Shown piece by piece: positions 48,297-59,931 of a stretch of 64,000 nucleotides of DNA. Each line of letters begins with the position of its first letter. The first letter of the stretch is position 1. The DNA comes from Bradyrhizobium vignae (GTDB taxonomy: Bacteria; Pseudomonadota; Alphaproteobacteria; Rhizobiales; Xanthobacteraceae), in contig NZ_RDQF01000035.1 of NCBI RefSeq assembly GCF_004114425.1, forward strand, positions 1 through 64,000. Direction: 5' to 3'. Under the pieces are notes generated by a model that did not search any database, was not told the DNA's origin, and saw only the letters and a program-made list of their open reading frames with translations. A program made the translations under genes and the position numbers.

Positions 48297-49430
48297 ATGA
48301 GCGACGGCAAGACCGGACTGCAGTTGCGTTCGCTGCTCAAAAAGAGTGGCGAGCTGGAATTGTCTCTCGTGAATGTCCCGACGCCGGAGCCGGCCGACGA
48401 TGAGGTCGTGGTTCGCGTCGAAGCCTCCCCGATCAACCCCTCAGATCTCGGACTTCTGATCGGGCCGGCCGACATGTCGGCCGCCCAGGCCTCCGGCACG
48501 AAGGAGATGCCGGTCATCACCGCCAAGATGCCGGAGGCGGCGATGCGGATGATGGCGGCCAGGTTCGATCAGTCATTGCCGGTCGGCAACGAGGGCGCCG
48601 GTACGGTGATCCAGACCGGATCGTCCGATGCCGCGAAAGCGCTGATGGGCAAGACGGTGTCGATGATCGGCGGTGCGATGTACACGCAATATCGCGTGCT
48701 CAAGGTCCGCGATGTCATGGAGCTGCCGGCGGGCACCACGGCCGTGGACGGTGCGTCCTGGTTCGTCAATCCGCTGACTGCGCTCGGCATGACCGAGACG
48801 ATGCGGCGGGAGAACCACAAGGCGCTCGTGCACACGGCCGCCGCCTCCAATCTCGGCCAGATGCTCAACAAGATCTGCATCAAGGACGGCATCGGCCTCG
48901 TCAACATCGTCAGGAGCAAGGAGCAGGCCGACATCCTGCATAAGATCGGCGCCAAATATGTCGTGGATTCCAGCGCGCCTGGTTTCATGGACGATCTCAC
49001 CAATGCACTTGTCGAGACCGGCGCCACCATCGCCTTCGATGCCATCGGCGGCGGCAAGCTGGCGGGCCAGATCCTGACCGCGATGGAAATTGCAGCCAAC
49101 AAGACTGCGAAGGAATACAGCCGATACGGCTCCAACGTGTACAAGCAGGTCTACATCTATGGCAGCCTCGACACGCGCCCGACGGAGCTGAGCCGCTCGT
49201 TCGGGCTGAGCTGGGGCGTGGGCGGCTGGCTGCTCACGCCGTTTCTTCAGAAGATCGGTCCGGCCGAGGTGGGCCGCCTGCGCCAGCGCGTGGCGTCCGA
49301 GCTGAAGACCACGTTCGCCAGCCACTACACCAAGGTGGTCTCGCTTGCCGAGGCGCTCGATCTCGCCAACGTCGCGGTGTACGCCAAACGCGCCACCGGC
49401 GAAAAATTCCTCATCAACCCAAACAAATAA
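48297..49430 (+). CDS. Zinc-type alcohol dehydrogenase-like oxidoreductase (MDR family)
   Basis: A 377-residue medium-chain dehydrogenase/reductase: a GroES-like N-terminus (EVVVRVEASPINPSDLGLL), then PVGNEGAGTVIQTG and a Rossmann region (ALVHTAAASNLGQMLNKI). The structural Cys cluster of zinc enzymes is absent, so quinone-oxidoreductase or enoyl-reductase chemistry is more likely than zinc alcohol oxidation. A GGGGAGG site precedes the ATG at 48297. It follows eno by 34 bases and may be co-transcribed. The substrate is unknown. Confidence 0.85.
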   Translation: MSDGKTGLQLRSLLKKSGELELSLVNVPTPEPADDEVVVRVEASPINPSDLGLLIGPADMSAAQASGTKEMPVITAKMPEAAMRMMAARFDQSLPVGNEGAGTVIQTGSSDAAKALMGKTVSMIGGAMYTQYRVLKVRDVMELPAGTTAVDGASWFVNPLTALGMTETMRRENHKALVHTAAASNLGQMLNKICIKDGIGLVNIVRSKEQADILHKIGAKYVVDSSAPGFMDDLTNALVETGATIAFDAIGGGKLAGQILTAMEIAANKTAKEYSRYGSNVYKQVYIYGSLDTRPTELSRSFGLSWGVGGWLLTPFLQKIGPAEVGRLRQRVASELKTTFASHYTKVVSLAEALDLANVAVYAKRATGEKFLINPNK

Positions 49431-49546
49431 TGGTGACGGGCGACGGCACGTCACCGAAGGAAAGTCTTGCCTTCTGAGCGAGGCGGGAGATTATTCCGCC
49501 GCCATTTGAAGCGGAAAACCGCTAGGCGCTCAGAAGGGACATTTCC

Positions 49547-50545
49547 ATGACCGATCTCAATCGTCGTCACCTGCTCGCAGGCGCCGCCGCCATGGGTGCG
49601 GCTGCCGTGACCGGGCTTCGCCCAACCGTTGCCAATGCCGCAGTGCCGCAAGCCGGCACGCAGGCCCCGGGCTTCTACCGCTACAAGGTTGGCAGCTTCG
49701 AATGCACTTCGATCAACGACGGCGCGCGCACCTTCCCGATGCCGGACAAGTTCGTCGTCAACGTGCCGAAGGAAGAAGCCGCAGCAGCCGGCGAGGCGGC
49801 CTACATGCCGAAGGGCATGGTCACGGTGCCGTTCAACCCGCAGCTCGTCAACACCGGCTCCAAGTTGGTGCTGATCGATACCGGCAACGGCGTCGCCAAT
49901 CTCGAGCCGAGCAAGGGTGCGGTCGGCCGCACGCTGCAAAACCTGCAGGCCGCCGGTGTCGACCCCAAGAACGTCGATATCGTGCTGCTGTCGCATCTGC
50001 ACCCTGACCACACCAACGGCATCCGTTTGGCCGACGGCGGGCTGGCCTTCCCGAATGCGGAGATCATGGTGCCGGGCAAGGACTGGGAGTTCTGGACCAG
50101 CGAGGACAACGCCGCCAAGGCCGAGTCCAATCCGATGATGAAGAACTACTTCGCCAACGTGAAGAAGACCTTTGCCGGCCTTGAATCCAAGGTCACCAAG
50201 TACGAGTGGGGCAAGGAGGTCGCGCCCGGCATCACCTCGATCGCGACGCCGGGTCACACGCCCGGCCACACCTCCTTCGCGGTCGCATCTGGCGATGCCA
50301 AGGTGCTGATTCAGTCCGACGTCACCAACATCCCGGAATTCTTCCTGCGCAATCCGGACTGGCACGTGATGTTCGACACCGATCCCGCGCTGGCGCAGGC
50401 GACGCGCCACAAGTTCTACGACATGGCGGCGGCGGAGAAGGCCACCGTGATCGGCTTCCACTTCACCTTCCCATCGGTCGGCCATGTCGAGAAGGACGGC
50501 GCCAAATATCGCCTGATCCCGTCGGCGTGGAATCCGACGATCTGA
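49547..50545 (+). CDS. Exported metallo-beta-lactamase-fold hydrolase
   Basis: A 332-residue protein. A Tat-like signal (NRRHLLAGAAAMGAAAVTGL) ends near ANAAVPQ around residue 32. The MBL core has HLHPDHTNG near 150, PGHTPGHTSF near 240 and SDVTN. It belongs to the wider lactonase-type MBL proteins; quorum-signal or lactone hydrolysis is possible but not shown. It lies 116 bases after the MDR gene. Two metal ions are expected from the conserved ligands. Confidence 0.88.
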   Translation: MTDLNRRHLLAGAAAMGAAAVTGLRPTVANAAVPQAGTQAPGFYRYKVGSFECTSINDGARTFPMPDKFVVNVPKEEAAAAGEAAYMPKGMVTVPFNPQLVNTGSKLVLIDTGNGVANLEPSKGAVGRTLQNLQAAGVDPKNVDIVLLSHLHPDHTNGIRLADGGLAFPNAEIMVPGKDWEFWTSEDNAAKAESNPMMKNYFANVKKTFAGLESKVTKYEWGKEVAPGITSIATPGHTPGHTSFAVASGDAKVLIQSDVTNIPEFFLRNPDWHVMFDTDPALAQATRHKFYDMAAAEKATVIGFHFTFPSVGHVEKDGAKYRLIPSAWNPTI

Positions 50546-50742
50546 CCGCGGTTGAACCCTGGTGCGAAAGGTCGGGCCGCCGCTTGGCGGCCCGATTGCT
50601 TCGGATCGCTTCCGCCGGAATGGGGACCAATTTCCAGAAACACAGCGTTTCCAAATCAAGCCAGTTCATGCACTTGCATCTATTGGCCCTGATGATTTAA
50701 GTGCTTTCGCGGCATTCCCGCTCAAGCTCTCAAGGACACTCA

Positions 50743-51294
50743 ATGGCCTACAACATCGTCACGATCGCCGGCAGCCTGCGCAAGGACGGTTTCTCGCTCA
50801 AGATCGCCAATGCGCTCGCCAAGCTCGCGCCTGGCTCGCTCAAGCTCGAGGTGATCACGCCGGCGGGCATCTCGTTCTTCAACCAGGACCTCGAGGGCGC
50901 GCCGCCCGCGGACTGGCTCGCATTCCGCGAGAAGCTCCAGAAGTCGAACGGCGTCCTGTTCGTCACACCCGAGTACAACCGCTCGATCCCGGGCGCTCTC
51001 AAGAACGCCATCGACGTCGCCTCGCGGCCCTATGGCAAGAGCTCGTTGCTCGGCAAGCCGGTCGGCATCATCTCCAACTCGCCGGGGCCACTCGGCGGCG
51101 TCAGCGCGGCCAAGCATCTGCAGAACATCCTGCCGGGCATCTCCGGTCCGGTTCTCCAGCAGCCGGAAATCTATCTCAACGGCGTCGGCGACGCCTTCGA
51201 TGCGGACGGCAACCTGACCAAGGATTCCCTCAAGACCGTGCTGCAGCAGTACATCGATGCTTTCGCCGCGCATGTGGCGAAGAATCAGGGCTGA
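50743..51294 (+). CDS. NADPH-dependent FMN reductase-family protein
   Basis: A 183-residue flavodoxin-fold reductase. The FMN-phosphate loop is IAGSLRKDGFS near residue 8, the central motif TPEYNRSIPGALKNAIDVAS near 80 and SNSPGPLGGVSAAKHL near 113. The group includes chromate, azo- and quinone reductases and FMN reductases for monooxygenases. The start MAYNIVTIAG at 50743 matches the family; a longer frame adds 14 non-conserved residues. Confidence 0.9.
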   Translation: MAYNIVTIAGSLRKDGFSLKIANALAKLAPGSLKLEVITPAGISFFNQDLEGAPPADWLAFREKLQKSNGVLFVTPEYNRSIPGALKNAIDVASRPYGKSSLLGKPVGIISNSPGPLGGVSAAKHLQNILPGISGPVLQQPEIYLNGVGDAFDADGNLTKDSLKTVLQQYIDAFAAHVAKNQG

Positions 51295-51314
51295 GCACTC
51301 ACTCTCTCCGTCAA

Positions 51315-51333
51315 GGCCGGGCTTGTCCCGGCC
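51315..51333. repeat. GC-rich palindromic repeat (partial)
   Basis: GGCCGGG-CTTGT-CCCGGCC, a short form of the repeat found in full at 54771-54855. It lies just after the FMN reductase stop and could end transcription. Confidence 0.6.
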
Positions 51334-51390
51334 GTCCACGTTCTTGGGGCAATTAGCACTCCCTTAACCAACCTGTCCCATCTTCCCGGG

Positions 51391-51708
51391 ATGGTCTCCC
51401 GCGCCCGCCTGAAATCGATCCTGACCGGTCTTGCCCTCTATGCGATGGCGGCGGCGATCGTCGGCTATTTCGGCGTCAACGCCTATACCGGCAAATACGG
51501 CCTCAACGCCCGCCAGGAGCTCGATCAGGAGATCATCGCACTGACCAGCGAGCTGGCCCAGCTCAAGCGTGAGCGCGCCAGGAGCGAGCAGCGGGTGTCG
51601 CTGCTGCGGTCCGAGAAGATCGACCCGGACATGCTGGACGAGCGGGCGCGCTTCCAGCTCGACTATGTCAATCCGCGCGATCTCGTTCGGATGATCCCGG
51701 CGAACTAA
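51391..51708 (+). CDS. ftsB: FtsB/DivIC-type septum formation protein
   Basis: A 105-residue bitopic division protein. One helix (about 8-30, ILTGLALYAMAAAIVGYFGV) is followed by a periplasmic coiled coil (about 45-80, DQEIIALTSELAQLKRERARSEQRV) and a conserved ending DMLDERARFQLDYV. It links FtsQ and FtsL in the divisome. It sits downstream of eno, as is common in bacteria. Its TAA stop is the terminus of a RIME1-like repeat. Confidence 0.93.
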   Translation: MVSRARLKSILTGLALYAMAAAIVGYFGVNAYTGKYGLNARQELDQEIIALTSELAQLKRERARSEQRVSLLRSEKIDPDMLDERARFQLDYVNPRDLVRMIPAN

Positions 51709-51810
51709 AGCGCGACGAGATTTGGATGAATCGTCATCGCGCTTTAGCTTGTTGTTTACGCATGATCTTTCCGGAAAACCGCTTCGCACTTTTCCTGATC
51801 ATGTTTTAGC
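51706..51810. repeat. RIME1-like two-hairpin intergenic repeat, copy 3
   Basis: Same orientation and nearly the same sequence as copy 1, running from TAAAGCGCGACGAG to GATCATGTTTTAG. It starts within the ftsB stop codon. The second palindrome has one change (CCTGATC instead of CCGGATC) from the other copies. Confidence 0.87.
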
Positions 51811-52018
51811 GTATCCGCAGCTTTCGAAACCGCCACCGAAAGCCGCTGAACCGATCCCGTGCTCTTTGCTCCTGCGAAGGTCGTAAGCCCGGAACCGGGC
51901 GGACGCCTTGACGGCAGCACGGTCGCTGGCACATGGCTTCTGTGGCGTCTGCCGAAGTTGACGCGGATCAACCGGGCAGCACCGGCACGTTCTAGACTGC
52001 CATCCGGAGGAAACAGTG
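51811..52018. promoter_or_regulatory. Intergenic region upstream of the GAF-Fis regulator
   Basis: About 210 bases with no gene, ending in a good GGAGG ribosome site at 52006-52010. It probably carries the regulator's promoter. No operator motif was recognised. Confidence 0.35.
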
Positions 52019-52978
52019 ATGAATGGGTCAATGCCCCGGCATCACGCGGCCCGCGTCGAGGCCGCCATCGCGTCTGGCCAGGCGGCTCGGTCCGCGCTCG
52101 TGGCCTCGTGGTGCCGTTCCTCCAGATTGCATCATCTTGATCCGGGCGGCCGCACCGCGCCGATGCGGCTGACCGAAGCCGAGCTGCGCCAGGCGCGCGA
52201 GCGCATCGCGCCGCTTCTGGCCGCCGCGCAAGGCGCGATGGACCGGCTTTATCAGGCGGTCGGCGCCGCGGGCTGCTGCGTGCTGCTCGCCGACCGCGAT
52301 GGCGTGCCGGTCGATCGCCGCGGCACGGTGGCGGACGACGCGACGTTTCAATCTTGGGGGCTGTGGATCGGTGCGCTCTGGAGCGAGGAGCACGAGGGTA
52401 CCAATGGCATCGGCACCTGCCTCGTCGAGCAGCGTCCGCTGACGATCGATCGCGACCAGCATTTCTTTGCCCGCAATACGCTTCTGAGCTGCACCGCCGT
52501 TCCGATCTACGACCATGAGGCGGCACTCGCAGGCGTGCTCGACGTGTCCTCCTGCCGCGCCGACCGCACCGACGCCTTCGCCAGCCTGATCGCGCTCGCG
52601 GCAGGCGAGGCGGCCAAGCGTATCGAGGCCGATCTGTTTCGAAAGGCCTTTGCCCATGCCCGCATCGTGCTGACGCAAGCTGCGGACGGAAGTTGCGGCG
52701 GTCTCGTTGCGGTCGATGCGGATGATCTCGTGATCGGCGCGACCCGCTCCGCCCGGGTGGCGCTCGGAATTGCCCCCGGCCGGGCCTTGCAGCCGATGCC
52801 TGCCGCCGACCTGCTCGGCGGCGATACCGCGCACGATCACCTTGCCGGCGGCCAGCGCGCGGTGTTGCAGCGTGCACTGCTCCGCGCCGGCGGCAATGTC
52901 TCGGCAGCCGCCAAGGCTCTCGGCGTCAGCCGCGCCACATTGCACCGGAAGCTGAAGCGGTTCGAGCTGAACCACTGA
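52019..52978 (+). CDS. GAF-domain transcriptional regulator with Fis-type HTH (AcoR-like, no AAA+ domain)
   Basis: A 319-residue protein like the ends of AcoR. The N-terminal GAF-type sensor covers about 55-210 (SEEHEGTNGIGTCLVEQRPLT, GVLDVSSCRA). A linker leads to a Fis helix-turn-helix (GNVSAAAKALGVSRATLHRK) at the C-terminus. The sigma-54-activating AAA+ domain is missing, so it cannot act as a classical bEBP and may repress or activate in another way. The ATG at 52019 has GGAGG at 8 bases. It precedes the aldehyde dehydrogenase, its likely target. Confidence 0.87.
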   Translation: MNGSMPRHHAARVEAAIASGQAARSALVASWCRSSRLHHLDPGGRTAPMRLTEAELRQARERIAPLLAAAQGAMDRLYQAVGAAGCCVLLADRDGVPVDRRGTVADDATFQSWGLWIGALWSEEHEGTNGIGTCLVEQRPLTIDRDQHFFARNTLLSCTAVPIYDHEAALAGVLDVSSCRADRTDAFASLIALAAGEAAKRIEADLFRKAFAHARIVLTQAADGSCGGLVAVDADDLVIGATRSARVALGIAPGRALQPMPAADLLGGDTAHDHLAGGQRAVLQRALLRAGGNVSAAAKALGVSRATLHRKLKRFELNH

Positions 52979-53040
52979 GCCGCTGCTTCTCAGCCGCCAT
53001 TGCGGTGTCGAGCCGGTGGCTCGAAACGCAGGTCTCGTGC

Positions 53041-53066
53041 CCCGGACGCAGCGCAGCGCGTCCGGG
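53041..53066. repeat. REP-like palindrome
   Basis: Perfect nine-base arms CCCGGACGC/GCGTCCGGG around eight bases, 62 bases after the regulator stop. The form is common in Bradyrhizobium spacers and may also terminate the upstream transcript. Confidence 0.65.
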
Positions 53067-53092
53067 ACACGATGGTGATGCCTAGCCCATCA

Positions 53093-53112
53093 CTGTCGCA
53101 GAACTGCGACAG
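53093..53112. promoter_or_regulatory. Perfect inverted repeat upstream of aldehyde dehydrogenase
   Basis: CTGTCGCAG-AA-CTGCGACAG, a perfect nine-base dyad 116 bases before the dehydrogenase ATG. The dyad suits a dimeric regulator, and the GAF-Fis protein encoded just upstream is the obvious candidate. No sigma-54 -24/-12 element was found behind it. Confidence 0.55.
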
Positions 53113-53228
53113 GTCCGCTCCGCGATCGCGTCCGCCCGGGCTGACAGAGAACGCCTCCCGCATCATCGTCGGCGCAAGTCGCGGGTCACGCGACGACAAG
53201 CGCAAACAGCAAACATCGGGAGTGATCA

Positions 53229-54746
<1,518 letters not shown>

Positions 54747-54770
54747 TCGGGAATGCCGCACGCATGAGGC

Positions 54771-54855
54771 CGTCGTGCCCGGGCTTGTCCCGGGCATCCA
54801 CGTCCTTCGTGCCGCGGGGCAAGGCGTGGATGGCCGGGACGAGCCCGGCCATGAC
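54771..54855. repeat. GC-rich inverted repeat of the Bradyrhizobium type
   Basis: Two facing halves carry CCCGGGCTTGTCCCGGGCAT and TGGCCGGGACGAGCCCGGCC, joined by a variable centre. The half-site matches the short palindrome at 51315-51333. Such elements are frequent between Bradyrhizobium genes. The rest of the 54747-55048 gap is AT-richer and should hold the pdh promoter. Confidence 0.75.
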
Positions 54856-55048
54856 GCTATCGAGGCGAATCCGCACGCGCACCCTGGCGCGCATAGATTT
54901 GTTGCCCGATCAGCGCCAAAGATTTTCCATTATTTCGATCACGTTGCAGTGCGGCATAATGAAAGTCGTGCGATGCCGCCGCGGTGCTTTCCAAGGGCGT
55001 TTGACTTGGGTTAGAGAGGGCGAAAGTTTTCTCTGACCCGGAATTCCT

Positions 55049-56071
55049 ATGGCCGCACCCAAGAAAGCCGCCGCAAGCACTTCACAGGACAAGTCCGACG
55101 GCGGTTCGCCACCGGAATTCACCAGGGAGCAGGAGCTCAAGGCGCTCCGCGACATGCTCCTGATCCGGCGGTTTGAGGAAAAGGCCGGCCAGCTCTACGG
55201 CATGGGCGCGATCGGCGGCTTTTGCCACCTCTATATCGGCCAGGAGGCCGTGGTGGTCGGCATGCAGATGGCCCTGAAAGAGGGCGATCAGGTCATCACC
55301 GGCTATCGCGATCACGGCCACATGCTCGCCACCGGCATGGACGCCAACGGCGTCATGGCCGAGCTCACGGGCCGCCGCGGCGGCTATTCCAAGGGCAAGG
55401 GCGGCTCCATGCACATGTTCAGCAAGGAGAAGCACTTTTACGGCGGCCATGGCATCGTCGGCGCCCAGGTCTCGCTCGGCACCGGTCTTGCCTTCGCCAA
55501 TCACTATCGCGGCAACGGCAATGTCAGCGTCACCTATTTCGGCGACGGCGCGGCCAACCAGGGCCAGGTCTATGAGAGCTTCAACATGGCGGAGCTCTGG
55601 AAGCTGCCGGTGATCTACGTCATCGAGAACAACCGCTACGCCATGGGCACCTCGGTCTCGCGCGCCTCGGCGCAGCAGGATTTCTCCAAGCGCGGCGTCT
55701 CCTTCAACATCCCCGGCAAGCAGGTCGACGGCATGGACGTCCGCGCCGTCAAGGCCGCGGGCGAGGAGGCGGCGGCCTGGTGCCGCGCCGGCAAGGGGCC
55801 CTACATCCTGGAGATGCAGACCTACCGCTATCGTGGCCACTCGATGTCCGATCCTGCAAAATATCGCACGCGCGAGGAGGTCGAGAAGGTCCGCCACGAC
55901 CAGGATCCGATCGAGCAGGTGCGCAACCGCCTGTTGGCGGCCAAGGTCAGCGAGCAGGACCTGAAGGCGATCGACGCCGAGGTGCGCGACATCGTCAACG
56001 CCTCTGCCGATTTCGCCCAGCATGATCCCGAGCCGGACGCCGCCGAGCTCTGGACCGACGTTTACCGCTGA
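55049..56071 (+). CDS. pdhA: Pyruvate dehydrogenase E1 component, alpha subunit
   Basis: A 340-residue E1-alpha. The thiamine diphosphate motif GDGAANQGQVYESFNMAE lies near residue 170, the phosphorylation-loop-like RYRGHSMSDPAKYRTREE near 260, and GIVGAQVSLGTGLAFA near 135. With E1-beta it decarboxylates pyruvate and acetylates lipoyl groups on E2. It is the first gene of the pdh operon; a 29-base gap leads to pdhB. The N-terminus (KKAAASTSQDKSDGG) is a lysine/serine-rich extension. Confidence 0.97.
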   Translation: MAAPKKAAASTSQDKSDGGSPPEFTREQELKALRDMLLIRRFEEKAGQLYGMGAIGGFCHLYIGQEAVVVGMQMALKEGDQVITGYRDHGHMLATGMDANGVMAELTGRRGGYSKGKGGSMHMFSKEKHFYGGHGIVGAQVSLGTGLAFANHYRGNGNVSVTYFGDGAANQGQVYESFNMAELWKLPVIYVIENNRYAMGTSVSRASAQQDFSKRGVSFNIPGKQVDGMDVRAVKAAGEEAAAWCRAGKGPYILEMQTYRYRGHSMSDPAKYRTREEVEKVRHDQDPIEQVRNRLLAAKVSEQDLKAIDAEVRDIVNASADFAQHDPEPDAAELWTDVYR

Positions 56072-56100
56072 ACGCGCGCAAGCTTTCTTTTGGAGAAGAT

Positions 56101-57492
<1,392 letters not shown>

Positions 57493-57495
57493 ACC

Positions 57496-57798
57496 ATGGC
57501 GGGCCCCAGGGAGCAGCCACTGCCGCCGGACGTCATGACCCGCGAAGACGCGGTCGAGATCCTGCGCGTGTTCGTGCTGGACGGCGGGCTGTCGATGGCG
57601 TTCCAACGCGCCTTCGAGGAGCCCGACATGTGGGGCCTCCTGCTGGTCGATCTTGCCCGCCACGCCGCGCGTGCCTATGCGCGCGAGAGTGAATACACCG
57701 AGGAGGACGCGCTGAATCGGATCCTCGACATGTTCCAGGCGGAGATCGAGCGTCCCACCGACACCGGCACCACGACGCCGCGCGGCAAGGGGCACTGA
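57496..57798 (+). CDS. DUF5076 protein in the pdh operon
   Basis: A 100-residue protein matching DUF5076: REDAVEILRVFVLDGGLSMAFQRAFEEPDMWGLLL, then LARHAARAYA. It is soluble and mostly helical. It starts three bases after pdhB and ends two before the deaminase gene, so it is surely part of the operon. I recall the family as recurring in this position in rhizobial pdh operons. The function is unknown; regulation or assembly of the complex is a guess. Confidence 0.87.
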   Translation: MAGPREQPLPPDVMTREDAVEILRVFVLDGGLSMAFQRAFEEPDMWGLLLVDLARHAARAYARESEYTEEDALNRILDMFQAEIERPTDTGTTTPRGKGH

Positions 57799-57800
57799 CC

Positions 57801-58253
57801 GTGGCGATCGAATCCTATCATTACGATTTCATGCTGGAGGCGATTCGCGAAGCGGAGGCCTCGATCGCGCAAGGCGGCCTGCCGATCGGCGCGGTGCTGA
57901 CGCGCGACAACAAGATCATCGCCCGCGGCCACAACAACCGTGTTCAGGAGAACAACGTGATCCTGCACGGCGAGATGAGCTGCCTGCGCGAGGCCGGTGC
58001 GATCAAATTCCACGATACCGTCATGTACACCACGCTGTCGCCATGCTCGATGTGCGCCGGCGCGCTGGCGCTGTTCAAGGTCAGGCTGGTGGTGATCGGC
58101 GAATCCGTCACTTTCCCCGGCTCCAAGGACATCCTCGACAAGTTCGGCATCCCCTGGATCGATCTTGCCGACGACCGCTCCATCACCATGATGAAGAATT
58201 GGCGTTCCATCCCAGCCAATGAGCGCCTGTGGCAGGGCGACATCGGCAACTAA
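57801..58253 (+). CDS. Cytosine/nucleoside deaminase (Fcy1-like)
   Basis: A 150-residue zinc deaminase with a GTG start two bases after the DUF5076 stop. The zinc/catalytic motifs are HGEMSCL near residue 56 and TLSPCSMCAGAL near 75. The C-terminal half (VVIGESVTFPG, then DDRSITMMKNW and a GDIGN ending) resembles yeast cytosine deaminase Fcy1 more than TadA. It would deaminate cytosine or a related base. Its place inside a pyruvate dehydrogenase operon has no obvious metabolic reason. Confidence 0.88.
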   Translation: MAIESYHYDFMLEAIREAEASIAQGGLPIGAVLTRDNKIIARGHNNRVQENNVILHGEMSCLREAGAIKFHDTVMYTTLSPCSMCAGALALFKVRLVVIGESVTFPGSKDILDKFGIPWIDLADDRSITMMKNWRSIPANERLWQGDIGN

Positions 58254-58315
58254 ACCTGGTCTGTTCGTCTCCGCTGTCGGAAACGACGTTTTGCAAAGTT
58301 CTTCTTGAGGTCAGC

Positions 58316-59671
58316 ATGCCCATCAACATCCTGATGCCCGCTCTCTCGCCGACGATGGAGAAGGGCAACCTCGCCAAGTGGCTGAAGAAGGAGGGCGACA
58401 AGGTCAAATCCGGTGACGTCATCGCCGAGATCGAGACCGACAAGGCGACCATGGAGGTCGAGGCGATCGACGAGGGCACGATAGCCAAGATCCTGGTGCC
58501 CGAAGGCACGCAGGACGTCCCGGTCAACGACGTGATCGCGGTGCTTGCCGGCGAAGGCGAGGACGTGAAGGCCGCGGGCGCTGCGAAGCCGACCGCCTCG
58601 GCTGCACCTCCCAAGGCCGCTGAAGCACCTGCTGCGGCGCCGGCGCCGGCACCTGCTCCGGCCGCACCGAAGGCGGCGCCGGCACCGGCCGCCGCACCGG
58701 CCCCGCAGGCTGCAGCTGCCGCCGTGCAGGGCAATGGCCATGGCGGCCGTGTGTTCTCATCGCCGCTGGCGCGGCGTCTCGCCAAGGAAGCCGGCATCGA
58801 CGTGGCGATGGTCACCGGTACCGGCCCGCACGGCCGCGTGGTCGCGCGCGACGTCGAGCAGGCCAAGTCCGGCAAGGGCCTCAAGGCACCCGCCGCGGCG
58901 CCGTCGGGTGCGCCCGCGATCGCGCCGACCATGTCGGACAAGCAGATCCTGTCGCTGTTCGAGCCGGGGTCCTACGACATCATCCCGCATGACGGCATGC
59001 GCCGGACGATTGCCCAGCGTCTGACCGCATCGATCCAGAACGTTCCGCACTTCTATCTCACCATCGACTGCGACATCGGCAAGCTGCTCGCTGCCCGCGA
59101 GGAGATCAACGCCGCCGCGCCGAAGGACAAGGAGAAGAAGCCGCTCTACAAGATCTCGGTCAACGACTTCGTCATCAAGGCGATGGCGGTCGCGCTGCAG
59201 AAGATCCCGAACTGCAATGTGAGCTGGACCGAAAGCGGCATGGTCAAGCATCACCATTCCGACGTCGGCGTTGCGGTCGCGATGCCCGGCGGCCTGATCA
59301 CGCCGATCATCCGGAAAGCGGAGACCAAGACGCTCTCGACCATCTCCAACGAGATGAAGGATTTCGCCGCGCGCGCACGTTCCCGCAAATTGAAGCCCGA
59401 GGAATACCAGGGCGGCACCACCGCCGTCTCCAACCTCGGCATGTACGGCATCAGCCACTTCACGGCCGTGATCAATCCACCGCATGCGACGATCCTTGCG
59501 GTCGGCACCAGCGAGGAGCGCCCCGTGGTGCGCGGGGGCAAGATCGAGATCGCGAACATGATGAGCGTGACCTTGTCCTGCGATCACCGCGCCATCGACG
59601 GTGCCCTCGGCGCCGAGCTGATCGGTGCGTTCAAGCAGCTGATCGAAAACCCCGTGATGATGATGGTCTAG
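58316..59671 (+). CDS. pdhC: Dihydrolipoamide acetyltransferase (PDH E2)
   Basis: A 451-residue E2. One lipoyl domain (lipoyl Lys in EIETDKATMEVEA near residue 43) is followed by an Ala/Pro linker, a peripheral subunit-binding domain (SPLARRLAKEAGIDV near 150) and the acetyltransferase core ending with catalytic DHRAIDG near 430. It transfers the acetyl group to CoA and forms the core of the complex. The start MPINILMP at 58316 is set by the lipoyl domain; the longer frame adds shadow sequence. Confidence 0.97.
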   Translation: MPINILMPALSPTMEKGNLAKWLKKEGDKVKSGDVIAEIETDKATMEVEAIDEGTIAKILVPEGTQDVPVNDVIAVLAGEGEDVKAAGAAKPTASAAPPKAAEAPAAAPAPAPAPAAPKAAPAPAAAPAPQAAAAAVQGNGHGGRVFSSPLARRLAKEAGIDVAMVTGTGPHGRVVARDVEQAKSGKGLKAPAAAPSGAPAIAPTMSDKQILSLFEPGSYDIIPHDGMRRTIAQRLTASIQNVPHFYLTIDCDIGKLLAAREEINAAAPKDKEKKPLYKISVNDFVIKAMAVALQKIPNCNVSWTESGMVKHHHSDVGVAVAMPGGLITPIIRKAETKTLSTISNEMKDFAARARSRKLKPEEYQGGTTAVSNLGMYGISHFTAVINPPHATILAVGTSEERPVVRGGKIEIANMMSVTLSCDHRAIDGALGAELIGAFKQLIENPVMMMV

Positions 59672-59680
59672 AGCCGCCGC

Positions 59681-59914
59681 ATGACGACGCGCTGGCCCTG
59701 GATATCGATGCTGCTGTCGATCATCATCCTCGTCAGCCCGCTCGGCACCGGCGTTCTGCGCGACGCCTTCTTCAGCCGCGAGCTGCTCTCGCGCAGCATT
59801 GCCCAGCCGATCGTCTTCATCGGTCTTGCGATCCTGATCTCGATCTGCGTCATCGAATGGCTGGTCAGGTCGATCATTTCAAAACGCCGCTCCGGCGGTG
59901 CAACGACCTCTTGA
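59681..59914 (+). CDS. Small membrane protein in the pdh operon
   Basis: A 77-residue protein with two hydrophobic helices (about 8-25, WISMLLSIIILVSPLG, and 44-63, PIVFIGLAILISICVIEWLV) and a short basic tail. It starts nine bases after pdhC and ends 17 before lpdA, so it is co-transcribed. I do not recognise a domain. Two helices and a basic tail fit an inner-membrane protein with a cytoplasmic C-terminus. Confidence 0.75.
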   Translation: MTTRWPWISMLLSIIILVSPLGTGVLRDAFFSRELLSRSIAQPIVFIGLAILISICVIEWLVRSIISKRRSGGATTS

Positions 59915-59931
59915 GTTGAACGGGAGCCGAC

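Noticed and set aside
53112..53228. Sigma-54 promoter for the aldehyde dehydrogenase
   Set aside because: No GG-N10-GC spacing was found in the interval, and the adjacent regulator lacks the AAA+ domain required for sigma-54 activation.
57801..58253. tRNA adenosine deaminase TadA
   Set aside because: The zinc motifs are shared, but the C-terminal half matches the Fcy1 cytosine deaminase pattern instead.
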